NCBI RefSeq assembly: GCF_009759665.1
Contig: NZ_WQNE01000047.1
Coordinates: forward strand, 1 to 46,625
Origin: Bradyrhizobium cajani
Lineage (GTDB): Bacteria > Pseudomonadota > Alphaproteobacteria > Rhizobiales > Xanthobacteraceae
DNA length: 46,625 nt
Reading direction: 5' to 3'
Shown: positions 16,401 through 24,894 of the stretch, in pieces
How positions within the stretch are numbered: the stretch's first letter is position 1
Layout of the letters: each line of letters starts with the position of its first letter
Translations under genes and position numbers: made by a program
The notes under the pieces: generated by a model
Told to the model about the DNA's origin: nothing
The model's database searches: none
What the model saw: the letters and a program-made list of their open reading frames with translations, nothing else

Positions 16401-17906
16401 TGTCGCGAACCATACAACTGGCATGCGATTGTTGTATGTAAGGTATAGCGCGACAGCTTATTTGAGCCGCTTGCAAAACTCTGAGGCCGTACACGCTGCG
16501 ACGGAACGCGACGCTTCACCGCAGGCACAGCCGGTACGCTGACGACGACCATTTCGCCGACCGAATGGCTCCAAACTGAAGGCGTTCAGCCTTATCAGCA
16601 TGGATGGTAGATCTTCGAGCTTCCACCAGACGCCGTCGTCTACTGCTACGCACACGGATTGGAGGGCATGATGAGCAAGCCGCTTCGAGCATAGTTGTCG
16701 CGCAAGAGAGCAGAAGGCATTGTTCGCTCGATGCTGATAAAGGGGACCGCACTTCTTCACCATTGGTATGATGCGTAGATTCGTACCAGCCTTCAATGTG
16801 AGGTGGACGAATTGGTGCTGTCACCGAACTACAGGAACGCCGCGGCTCCAAGACAAGCGAAAAAGGCGATTATCAATTCAACCGACCTGGATTGCACAAT
16901 GGTGCCTCGCGAGATGGCCGACGTCTATCCTGTCAAGACGAACTGTCCCTGCTGCAGTGTCCACAGCGATACGTCTGTCATGTCCGCCTATCTGAAAACG
17001 TGCGCCGTGGTCGTCGAAGGCGGCTGCTTACATGTCGCTAACGGCCCTAAAGGCATCTTCGCGCGCACGACATTCTTCATCCCCCCAGGTGGCGGCGATA
17101 CGATTCCGTGATCAGCAGTGCAACTGCCGTCTTCATCGTTGATTCTTGGATAGGTCGGGACCCGACGCAGGCCACGCGCGCGTGCATCGCCTTTGCGCAG
17201 TGCCCACATTTCACTCCCTTTTTTCGGCACGTGCCGCGGCCTATCTAACGCGCTAGTCCCACACCCCAAAATCCACCCGAGGGCTCATCACAAGGACGCC
17301 ATTCTAATGTTCGCAACACTCCTGCCGCAGTCAACCGGAAGTCTCGCCTCATGGCGAACTCGCCGCTCCAGCAGCCAAGGGCCGAATTTTTCGAATTGTT
17401 CAGTTTAACTGCTGTACCCTGGACAAGGCGGGTCTTCGGCCCGCGAATACTGCTCAAAAATTCAACTGCTCCAGGCGCACGATCCAGAAGCCCTGGGCTG
17501 ACAAGTGGTACAACATTCGGCAGACTGCTCAAGGAGATCGTCTAGTTCTTCATCGCTCGTCGACTGTTTCTCGTTGAGGGGCGCATTCGAGATCGCATGC
17601 TCTTGCCGTTCGGCAAGCTTGCCCCACTTCTAAAGATTTCAAAGCGGCTTCGGTGTGGCCTCACGCGTTTACCGGGCTTGGAGGACGACGAAATGGCGGA
17701 CCGCCCTCGGTTGAGGTCCACGGGCGCGATCAGCCGAAACGCTGGAGCCTTGAGGGTAGCAGTTGAGTGCTCCGAACGCCTCAGGTTCGTTGCCCAGCCA
17801 TCTATGCAGGCGTTGCCGCGGACGTTTCATGCATATCGGCAAGAACCGCTAAAAGAGCGCGACAAACTCGCATCCGAATAGGTAAAAGGAGCTCTCCGAA
17901 CGCTGC
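16401..17906. other. 1.5-kb region without recognisable gene
   Basis: This gap between the tesB2 control region and the MaoC-type gene holds only short frames on both strands, none with a family I recognise. A GC-rich hairpin occurs at about 17430-17446 (GCGGGTC with its complement around a short loop) but has no T-tract. The region may be decayed sequence or contain an unrecognised small gene or RNA. Confidence 0.4.
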
Positions 17907-18767
17907 TCAGCGCAGCACCGTCTGCCCATTCCTGACCACTGTAACCCGACGCTCTCTTACGCAAGCTTCGAATGAGACCGAATTGCCGTCCTTCCAAAGA
18001 TTGACGGTAACAACTTCTCCCGGAAACACGGGCGCCGAAAAGCGGGCGCGATGACGATGAAAAGCAGACGGGTCGTAGTCGGCATAGCTCTGCAGGACGG
18101 CTCTGCAGGTCAGCCCATACGTGCACATTCCGTGCAGAATGGGTCTTGGAAAACCGGCTCGAGAGGCGAACTCCGAATCGCTGTGCAAAGGGTTTCGGTC
18201 GCCAGAAAGACGATAGATTAGGGCTTGGTCAGGCCGGGTCGGGATATCGAGTGATCTATCTGGTGCTCGGCGGGGCACCTGGTGAGGCTCCGGCATCCCC
18301 TCCGATGGTCCACCAAAGCCGCCGTCGCCTCTGGCGAATGTCGACGAAAGGATTGTGACGATCTTGTCGCCCCCCCCCTCTCTGACCACCACCTCATTCT
18401 GAATGATCGCGCCTTTCTCCTTACCCTTGTCATATATTCCTCTCACACGGGCGTCTGCCGTCACGTTCGCTGCGGCGGGTAACGGCTTGTGAAACGTAAT
18501 GTCACGTTCGCCGTCAACAACCATGACGCGATTGAGGTCAATGACTCCGGGACGTGCGCCCCAAACGCACACGGAAGCAAACGTCGGGATCACCTTTAAT
18601 GGCTTCGACGTTGCAAACGCTTCGTTGACGAATTGTAGCTCCTCCTCCTTCAGAGGATCTGAGCCCATGCCCACCCCAAGTGCATAGAGCATTACCTCCC
18701 TGTCAGTCCAGGAATAGCGAGCTCCACAGGTCCTTAAGTTCAGTGCATCGGGATAGTCGAGCGGCAT
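17907..18767 (-). CDS. MaoC-like (R)-specific enoyl-CoA hydratase, MFE-2 type
   Basis: A 286-residue double hot-dog protein. The N-terminal half looks like the degenerate MaoC half ('YSWTDREVMLYALGVGMG', 'FHKPLPAAANVTADARV') and the C-terminal half has the hydratase 2 signature 'YRLSGDRNPLHSD' followed by 'AGFPRPILHGMCTYG', with the catalytic Asp and His. This architecture matches 2-enoyl-CoA hydratase 2 of eukaryotic multifunctional enzyme type 2 and bacterial relatives, which hydrate trans-2-enoyl-CoA to (R)-3-hydroxyacyl-CoA. In this cluster it could follow the PimCD-type dehydrogenase. It lies 125 bp downstream of kamA on the same strand, so the two may be co-transcribed. No promoter of its own was recognised. 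Confidence 0.85.
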   Translation of the reverse strand: MPLDYPDALNLRTCGARYSWTDREVMLYALGVGMGSDPLKEEELQFVNEAFATSKPLKVIPTFASVCVWGARPGVIDLNRVMVVDGERDITFHKPLPAAANVTADARVRGIYDKGKEKGAIIQNEVVVREGGGDKIVTILSSTFARGDGGFGGPSEGMPEPHQVPRRAPDRSLDIPTRPDQALIYRLSGDRNPLHSDSEFASRAGFPRPILHGMCTYGLTCRAVLQSYADYDPSAFHRHRARFSAPVFPGEVVTVNLWKDGNSVSFEACVRERRVTVVRNGQTVLR

Positions 18768-18892
18768 CCGAGCCTTTCTACGCTTGTGACCGGCGCACGC
18801 CGCCGGCGGCTGAACTTGAATTCGCTTCCTGGGGCGGCCGGCCTACCGCACTCACTCCGAGCCCGTAGGCTAGCGCGCGCGCGCGTTAGACT

Positions 18893-19987
18893 TCATTGTT
18901 CGGGCATATCATCAAGCCAGCAGGCTGTCGCGACGAGCGGTCGGGAAAAGATCCTCCCGATCTTCTCGGCAACTTTATTCTGATGGTAGCGCATATACAG
19001 CCGGCCATCCTGGCCCAAGTCCAGAATCTCTATTTTTCCAGTGTAATGGGACATGATGTATTTAAATGTCTTCTCGATCCCGCTCAGACGTTGATTGATG
19101 CCGCGTACAATCTCTACTCCCCGCCGCAGTGGGACTTGGAAGTGCGACGCGCCCTTCACCGGCCTCGCCTGGAATAAGTAGTAAGGTCGCACTCCGATTT
19201 CGTGACATTTGGCGAAGGTCGCGGCCAATATCTCCGGATCGTCATTGACTTTGGCGAGAAGCACGGACTGATTAAGGAGTTGCACGCCCTGTGCTCGCAA
19301 GGCGCGCACTTTGTCCTCCGCCTCGCATGAGATCTCGCCTATGTGATCGAAATGCGCGACGATGATTGGGGTTTTACCCGCCTTGTGGATACGCTTGAAC
19401 AAGGCCGGTAGAGCGGAATCCGCAAACCGTCTTGGCTCATAGGCCAGCATTCTTGTGCCAAATCTGATCGAATTCAAATGGTTTATTGGCAGCAGGTGGT
19501 CAACGATCTTGTTCAGTTTGGCGGTGCTGAGCACGAACGGGTCACCTCCTGAAAGAAGTACGTTCGTCATCTCAGGATGGCGCGCAATATATTGCGCGGC
19601 CTGATCGAAATCCGGTGCGATTTCATCCGAAACCTTGCCCACAATGCGCTTGCGAAAACAGTAACGGCAATATGAGCCGCAGCGCTCCGTCACCAGCAAT
19701 AAACCGGTCTGGGCGTACTTGTGCTGGAGTCCCGGTACGACTGTGTTGTCGTGCTCGCCGCTCGTATCCAAAGTGCCCGGACTCTCGAACTCCTCGACTG
19801 AGGGCTCGACAACATACTTCAGCTGATCGTAGTGCCCGCTTTTGACAATTTGTTCGCCGTAAAATTTTGTGACATGATAAGGTGTGATGTTGTTGGCTTG
19901 CAGTTCATTGTCGCTAAGCACGCGCGTTTCTTCAATGAACTTCAGCTCGTGTGCTCTGCAATCCAGCGGATTAGCTGTGGTTTCCAT
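18893..19987 (-). CDS. kamA: KamA-family radical SAM 2,3-aminomutase (lysine 2,3-aminomutase-like)
   Basis: A 364-residue radical SAM protein of the lysine 2,3-aminomutase family, enzymes that use a 4Fe-4S cluster, S-adenosylmethionine and PLP to move an alpha amino group to the beta carbon. The cluster motif is Cys103-x3-Cys107-x2-Cys110 in 'TERCGSYCRYCFRKR', followed by 'LLSGGDPFVLS' for SAM binding. 'PGLQHKYAQTGLLLV' is also typical. The C-terminal segment is shorter than in clostridial KamA and the usual Gly-rich PLP-Lys loop reads 'SHYTGKIEIL'; the Lys there is the likely PLP anchor. Substrate could be lysine or another amino acid (glutamate and arginine mutases belong to the same family). 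EpmB, the EF-P modifying relative, is less likely since no efp or epmA is near. The ATG has GAGGTG upstream. The upstream control region is abutted by an IS insertion. Confidence 0.82.
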   Translation of the reverse strand: METTANPLDCRAHELKFIEETRVLSDNELQANNITPYHVTKFYGEQIVKSGHYDQLKYVVEPSVEEFESPGTLDTSGEHDNTVVPGLQHKYAQTGLLLVTERCGSYCRYCFRKRIVGKVSDEIAPDFDQAAQYIARHPEMTNVLLSGGDPFVLSTAKLNKIVDHLLPINHLNSIRFGTRMLAYEPRRFADSALPALFKRIHKAGKTPIIVAHFDHIGEISCEAEDKVRALRAQGVQLLNQSVLLAKVNDDPEILAATFAKCHEIGVRPYYLFQARPVKGASHFQVPLRRGVEIVRGINQRLSGIEKTFKYIMSHYTGKIEILDLGQDGRLYMRYHQNKVAEKIGRIFSRPLVATACWLDDMPEQ

Positions 19988-20345
19988 TGCCGCACCTCGT
20001 GTGCCCTTATCATCGCGGTTTGGTTCAATGCGATCTATACAGCATCAGCAATGGATCGATACCTACCTAGTGTGGTGAGGACTATCGGGGCTCGAGAGTT
20101 GAGGAAGGCGCACTGATACTCGCCTGGTGTCGGCGCGCTGAGGTTAGCGGCGCGATCGCGAACCTAAGTCGCAGCCGAGAGAGCGTGTGAGATCGACTTC
20201 CACTAGCCAACTCAGGCGAACCGTGATTCATCCTCGAGCCCGGAAGAGGCTGACGGGGGTGGCGCATCGGCGGCCCTTCCGATTTGGGTGAGCAAGGCCG
20301 TGGTTCAGGGCGATCTTTCAGGCGGCACGGACTTTCCGGGCAGCG
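19988..20345. other. Intergenic region upstream of kamA, partly IS-derived
   Basis: About 360 bp between the kamA start and the left end of the IS5-family element. No NifA-like or acceptable sigma54 element was found; a GG-N10-GC match at 19991-20006 overlaps the kamA ribosome binding site and is rejected. The kamA promoter may have been displaced by the insertion. Confidence 0.4.
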
Positions 20346-20857
20346 AGTCGTTTGTGAAGAACTGATGCGGCTCAAAACATCGCTTGAGCCGAGGACGCCG
20401 GGAGGTCTCGATGAAGGCTCGGATGATGACACGCAAAAGCTCTGCGAGCCATCGCAGGAGCAGGCCGAAGTTGTAGCCGGCGCTGGCGAGGACGGCGTTG
20501 ATGCGGTCGCCGACGCGGCCTTTGAGATAGTTGCGCTCCATGCGGTGCTCGGCCTTGACGTGGCCGATGACGGGCTCGACAGCCGCACGACGCTTCATCT
20601 CGCGTCGGATCGAAGCCGTGACGCGACGGACCTGGCCCGAGATCCAGGCCCTGAACCGATGCGGGTAGTTGTGACCACGATACCCCTTGTCGACGTGAAT
20701 GCGACGAGCCTCCACGCCGGTGAGCTTCTCCAGGTCGGCGATCACAGGGCCGAGCGTATGCCCATCAAAGGGATTGCCATGTAGGGCCTTGGCATGCAGC
20801 ACGAACTGGCCGCCCTTCGGAGACGTCACGGGGTGGCGATACTGACCTTGCAGCCAA
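20346..20857 (-). pseudogene. C-terminal half of disrupted IS5-family transposase
   Basis: Encodes the C-terminal half of an IS5-type DDE transposase, with 'GGQFVLHAKALHGNPFDGHT', 'RIHVDKGYRGH' (second catalytic Asp) and 'VIGHVKAEHRMERNYLKG' (catalytic Glu region). The frame is shifted near 20830, where 'VSIATP' is followed by a stop unless one G is restored. It continues the protein broken at 22193 across the inserted IS110 element. The frame runs through the IS end into flanking DNA before a stop at 20305. Confidence 0.8.
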
Positions 20858-22192
20858 TCGCCTTGGCCGCAAAACTCGCGCGCATGGCCTGGAGCATGCG
20901 GTCTGGCCTAAGAAATTGGCGTCGTAGTCGCGGCCCTTTGCAAGTGTAGCGGTCTGCGCCAATCTATCCGGCTTCAATTTGAGGCTGTCGCGCCTCGAGC
21001 CAATATGGATATCCGCCCACTCCTGTCCTCAATAACTCGACGGCCTCGACAAGGGGCCCATGGCTGCGAACCAGGCTTCAGAAGTGTCGGTGGAACCGTT
21101 TCTCCATTTGTCTTTTCCGTCTCGCAGACCTCGGCGGGATATTGTCCCCTTCCGATTGAGATCGTGAATCCTTCTTCCCTTCCCGGTCGTGTGTCTCAGG
21201 CGTCGCTGCTTCCAACCAGGCTCCAAACCCGTGCCTGCACCAAGTCTGGCGCCTAAGAAGCACGGCTCGGGCCCCTTGAATGAAGAGCGTTCGCAGGTAC
21301 CGATTGCCGCGCCTCGATATGCGGCCGAGAATGGTTCGATCGCCGGTCGAGAATTGTTTCGGTACCAGACCAAGCCATGCCGCAAAGTCGCGGCCCTTGC
21401 GAAAAGCATCGCCAGTCCCGATCGCGGCGAGCATCGCGCTTGAGATGATCGGTCCGACGCCCGGAGCAGTCATCAGCCGATGACAGTGTGCATCCTGCTC
21501 GGCGAGCTCGTTGATTTCTTTCGTAATTGATGTAACCCGTCGGTCGAGATAGCGCCAGTCCTCGACCAAGTCCTGAACGAGCTGAACTACTCGAGGCGAC
21601 AGGTTATCTGAGAGCATCGAGAGAAGCTGAGGAAGCGCCAATCGGAGTGCTGCCGCTCCCTGCCGAACCGGCAGCCCTCGCTCGAGTAGAAAGCCCCGGA
21701 TTTGATTGATGACCGCTGTTCGCTGCGTCACCAATCGACTACGAACTCTGTGGAGCGCCTGCAAATCGAGCTGCTCGGTCGATTTCAATGGGACGAATCG
21801 CATTGTCGGGCGCTGAACGGCTTCGGCAATTGCTTCAGCGTCACGGAAGTCATTCTTGTGACCCTTGAGGTACGGCTTCACATATTGTGCTGGCAAGAGC
21901 CGGACTTGATGACCTAATTTTTCGAGCCTCCGACCGATGTGGTGTGCTCCTGCACAAGCCTCCATTCCGATCAGGCAGGACGGAACATTGGCCAGCGACT
22001 GCTCCAGCTGATTTCTCGATCGCTTCTTGCGTAGGACGATTGCTCCCATAGCGTCGAGCCCCACCACATGGAATGTGTTTTTCCCTAGATCGATGCCGAT
22101 CGTAACAATGTTTGTAGCGGACATGGCTTGTGCTCCTTCTCTTGCCGGGGCTTCATGTTGCCGCTGAGAGCGGGCGTGGTCCATGCCATTAA
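20858..22192 (-). mobile_element. IS110-family element inserted in the IS5 transposase
   Basis: Joining the sequences on either side of about 20858 and 22192 restores the expected transposase reading '...KARAPYE-F/L-GCKVS', which fixes the borders to within a few bases. No target duplication is evident, as usual for IS110. The single gene is at 21078-22124. Confidence 0.7.
21078..22124 (-). CDS. IS110-family transposase
   Basis: A 348-residue DEDD transposase with the Tnp_IS110 RuvC-like domain at the N-terminus ('TIGIDLGKNTFHVVG', 'IGMEACAGAHH', 'GHKNDFRDAEAIAEA') and the IS116/IS110/IS902 domain at the C-terminus ('MTAPGVGPIISSAMLAAIG', 'WLGLVPKQFSTG', 'ISRRGNRYLRTLFIQGAR' with the catalytic Ser region). 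Start at 22124 is supported by AGAAGGAG. The last 40 residues (after 'AWLEAAT') are highly charged and unlike the usual hydrophobic 'ALANKLARI' tail, so a late frameshift is possible; the core domains are intact. Confidence 0.85.
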   Translation of the reverse strand: MSATNIVTIGIDLGKNTFHVVGLDAMGAIVLRKKRSRNQLEQSLANVPSCLIGMEACAGAHHIGRRLEKLGHQVRLLPAQYVKPYLKGHKNDFRDAEAIAEAVQRPTMRFVPLKSTEQLDLQALHRVRSRLVTQRTAVINQIRGFLLERGLPVRQGAAALRLALPQLLSMLSDNLSPRVVQLVQDLVEDWRYLDRRVTSITKEINELAEQDAHCHRLMTAPGVGPIISSAMLAAIGTGDAFRKGRDFAAWLGLVPKQFSTGDRTILGRISRRGNRYLRTLFIQGARAVLLRRQTWCRHGFGAWLEAATPETHDREGKKDSRSQSEGDNIPPRSARRKRQMEKRFHRHF

Positions 22193-23045
22193 CTCGTAGG
22201 GCGCGCGGGCTTTCACCTTGCCGATGCACTCGATCTCCGGCGCATATAACGCATAGACCTTGGGCCGCGCTGATGCTGATCCTGGCTGCGCACCTGTTGC
22301 GCTAAACCGAGCAGCGGGCCGAAGCGAGCCTCCAGCACCGTATCGCCATCAATCTTGCGGCGGATGTCGCGGATGATCCGGCCAAGCCGCGTCCGCAGGA
22401 ACTTGAGCTGGCGCCGGGCGCGTTTGAACTGGTGGGCGTGGCTATAGCGGCCAACCATGATGGCGGCGCGCTTGGCAGGCGCAGATAGCTCTGGCGCAGC
22501 GGCACACGGTTGCGCTTGGCGAGCCCGACGAGCTTGACGATGGCCCCATGCATCAGCCGCGCATCGGTCGGATGGGCAACGGCCTTGGGCTGCACCGTGG
22601 TATCGACCACCACCCGCTCCAGGTCCTTGGGGCCGATCGCGCCAGTCTTGTGTGCCACCGAAAGACTTTCCTGGATCAGCGCGACGAGCTGTTCCTCGCC
22701 GAGCCGCTGGCGCCAACGGGTCATCGACGATCGATCGAACGGCAGACGGTGGCAGAAGCTCAATTCGCCGCAGAAGTATTGGTAGTAGGGATTCTCGATC
22801 CAGCGGGCGCACAGCACCTCATCCGACAGGTTGTGCATGTGCTTCAAAATGAACAGGCCTGCGACAAGCCGCGTCGGCAAGCCGGGCTGCCCCGACCCTG
22901 TTGGGCATACCGAACTAAAGCGCTCATCCAGAAGCGTCCAGTCGATCAGCGCCGCCAACCGTACCAGCGGGTGGCCCATGTCGATGATTTGATCAAGGGC
23001 CGGAAGCAACAGGTCTTTCTGGCGATCATCCCGCGGTTTGCTCAT
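22193..23045 (-). pseudogene. N-terminal half of disrupted IS5-family transposase
   Basis: Begins MSKPRDDRQKDLLLPALDQI with GGGGA upstream and has the IS5 N-terminal domain ('WIENPYYQYFCGE', 'FDRSSMTRWRQRLG') and the first catalytic Asp in 'VVVDTTVQPKAV'. A frameshift near 22480 moves the reading to 'RAAIMVGRYSHAHQFKRARR', after which the gene is cut by the IS110 element at 22192. It is not functional. Confidence 0.82.
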
Positions 23046-23115
23046 CGCATTCCCCAATGTCGACGACCACGTCAGGGAATCACGAATCGCCAAAAAGCAA
23101 AATCCCAAAACGCAA

Positions 23116-23142
23116 GAAAGCGAGGTCCGACACCTCGCTTTC
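23116..23142. terminator. Strong hairpin at the 5' end of the IS5 element
   Basis: GAAAGCGAGGT and ACCTCGCTTTC form an 11-bp perfect stem around CCGAC. It sits between the inverted repeat and the transposase start, where such structures can block transcription entering the element. No long T-tract follows, so a terminator role is inferred. Confidence 0.5.
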
Positions 23143-23299
23143 CTGCAAAATCGAATATTATATCAAGACCAATTCTGCTTATTTCTCAGACCGATCCGTA
23201 TTCTTCACGGACGACTAGCGAGCGCGATCCAATTGGGTGTGGGATTCGAGGGAAACGCGCCGTACAGCAGCTTTGCCGACCGGCGCGGATCGACGTTCC

Positions 23300-23804
23300 G
23301 CGCTGAAGCGACACCGGGACTGGCTCGATGGAACTGCGGCGTAGCTGATGGCGCGTCGTTACGCCTGGACCATGCCAGCCCACGCGCCATCGGCGATGGG
23401 CCGAACGGCCATTGAAGACGACCACATTCGTTTGCGGACATCACCTGCAAAGAGCCGATTGCATCTTTCGTGGGCGACGGCCCGATCAAGGCCGGGTACT
23501 TCCTGGCCTGTGTCGAGCAAATTCTCCTCGCCGTACTGCGCCAGACCGACGCGGTGATCTCACAATCTGTCGAGCCAGAAGAACGAAGAGGGTCTGCCTC
23601 ATCGCAGACGCGGGTCTACTCTTGCTGCCGCCCTACAGCCCCGATCTCAAGCCGATCGAGATGGCATTGGCCAACCCAAAGAACTGTTGCAGCAGACCCG
23701 GGCAGAACCGCGGCGCCCTCTGGATATCATCGGGCACCCTGAACATGTCCACTCCTGAAGAATGTGCCAGCTACGTCCGTCATTGCGGATACATTCCCCT
23801 TTGA
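23300..23804 (+). pseudogene. IS630-family transposase relic
   Basis: Frameshifted remains of the C-terminal part of an IS630-type DDE transposase. Successive pieces in different frames read 'GDGPIKAGYFLACVEQILL' (second Asp region equivalent) and 'LLLLPPYSPDLKPIEMAL' (the family's catalytic Glu block), ending 'STPEECASYVRHCGYIPL'. The N-terminal part is missing or unrecognisable. It immediately follows the IS5 element, which may have inserted in it. Confidence 0.7.
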
Positions 23805-23994
23805 TCGCGACAGGCTCCAGCGAACCGCGCAGCATGCCCAAGCTATGCGACCAGCGCGCCCAAAAGAGGCAGATTGCCCGCACCGGTTCGCCGGTCCTGC
23901 CGGGATAAGAAGGCTCGGCTCCGCTCGACATTGTAGGGCCGCAACTTAGCCTTGGACCGCCACCGTCTTACGAAAACCGGACGTGCGCACACCG

Positions 23995-24894
23995 CTAGGC
24001 AGCCTCAGCGGTCCGTGATTTCAGCCTCTTGAAGTGCGGTACGCCGGCGTCAATTGCAAGCCGGTCCATGGCCCAATGGGGACAGCCCATCTTGTTGACG
24101 GGATACGTCTCAATCGCGCGATCGTCCAAGATTGCGACGTCGCCTGATTTCCAGTTCCAGCACAAGGTATTCTGCGGGGCAGTGAGATAGGATTGCAGAA
24201 GTTCGAACAACCTTTGGCTCGGATAGCGCTGCAGGCCGACAAAGTTCTGCACGGAACGGCCGAGCGAGAGCATGCGTTCGCCAGTCTCGGGATGAACACG
24301 AACGATCGGATGTGCCGTTTCGTAGATCGTTCCGGTGGATACGTCCTCCAATGCCTGCCGGCCGGCTTCGGTGGTCCCCTCCATCGCTGTGTGATCGAAT
24401 GCGGCGAAGCGCACAGCCCAGAGGTTATCGGCAAGCATCCGCAGCGGATCGGGAAGGTCAAGGTAAGCGGCCACCGAGCTTGACAAAGCGATCTCCCCGC
24501 CAAACGGCGGGATCGCTGCACCTCGCAGCACTGAAATTGCTGGTCGGGCGGCACTGAAGAGATCATCACCGTTCATCTGATCAACATGATCGCAGGCGCC
24601 ATCGGGGAGCGTCTTCCGGATTGTTAAGCCTCCCCTTGTGTCCAGCATTGTGGGATTGCGTATCAGCGAGCCAAGCCGGAGCACAAAACGCTGTTGCTGG
24701 GCATCGGCCAGATGTCCCTGATCACGGAAGAAGATGACCTTATGCTCAAGCAGCAGCCGGTTAATGGCTATGATGGCCTCGTCAGACAAATCGTCTGAGA
24801 GCGTAATATTCTTGATTTCGATCCCAAGGCGGTCCGCGTGCTTGACGATGTCTGCTCGCGGAATGACGTTATCAACGGTCATTGTGCCACTCAT
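23995..24894 (-). CDS. TauD/TfdA-family protein lacking iron and 2-oxoglutarate ligands (second copy)
   Basis: A 299-residue paralog of the dioxygenase at 8352-9272; shared blocks include 'LLEHKVIFFRDQGHL', 'ISVLRGAAIPPFGGE', 'GTIYETAHPIVRVHPETGER' and 'APQNTLCWNWKSGDVAILDDRA'. Aligned to the first copy without large gaps, the HxD motif reads Asn108-Gly-Asp110, the distal His is Thr263 and the 2-oxoglutarate Arg is Trp274. Only one of the three iron ligands remains, so the protein is unlikely to be an active dioxygenase. The frame is nonetheless open over full length with a reasonable start at 24894 (AAAGG upstream). It could be a recently decaying duplicate, a pseudoenzyme with a regulatory role, or a protein with changed chemistry. 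No promoter of the NifA type was found. Confidence 0.82.
   Translation of the reverse strand: MSGTMTVDNVIPRADIVKHADRLGIEIKNITLSDDLSDEAIIAINRLLLEHKVIFFRDQGHLADAQQQRFVLRLGSLIRNPTMLDTRGGLTIRKTLPDGACDHVDQMNGDDLFSAARPAISVLRGAAIPPFGGEIALSSSVAAYLDLPDPLRMLADNLWAVRFAAFDHTAMEGTTEAGRQALEDVSTGTIYETAHPIVRVHPETGERMLSLGRSVQNFVGLQRYPSQRLFELLQSYLTAPQNTLCWNWKSGDVAILDDRAIETYPVNKMGCPHWAMDRLAIDAGVPHFKRLKSRTAEAA

Larger units (their letters stand above)
20346..23216 (-). mobile_element. IS5-family element interrupted by an IS110-family element
   Basis: The ends are imperfect inverted repeats: inward from the left AGTCGTTTGTGAAGAAC and inward from the right AGTCGTCCGTGAAGAAT. Both are flanked by AGCG (20342-20345 and 23217-23220), a likely 4-bp target duplication. 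The transposase gene, on the minus strand, is split into an N-terminal part (22193-23045) and a C-terminal part (20346-20857) by a 1.3-kb IS110-family element. Confidence 0.75.

Noticed and set aside
17351..17545. 64-codon plus-strand frame beginning MANSPLQQPRAEFFEL
   Set aside because: No recognisable family and no ribosome binding site; an antisense frame of similar length covers it. Left as part of the unexplained gap.
19991..20006. GG-N10-GC sigma54-like match (GGGCAC-N5-GTGC) upstream of kamA
   Set aside because: It overlaps the ribosome binding site; transcription would start inside the coding sequence, and there is no alternative start codon nearby.
23300..23804. Intact IS630 transposase
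   Set aside because: Family motifs occur in different frames and the N-terminal part is missing, so it is only a relic.
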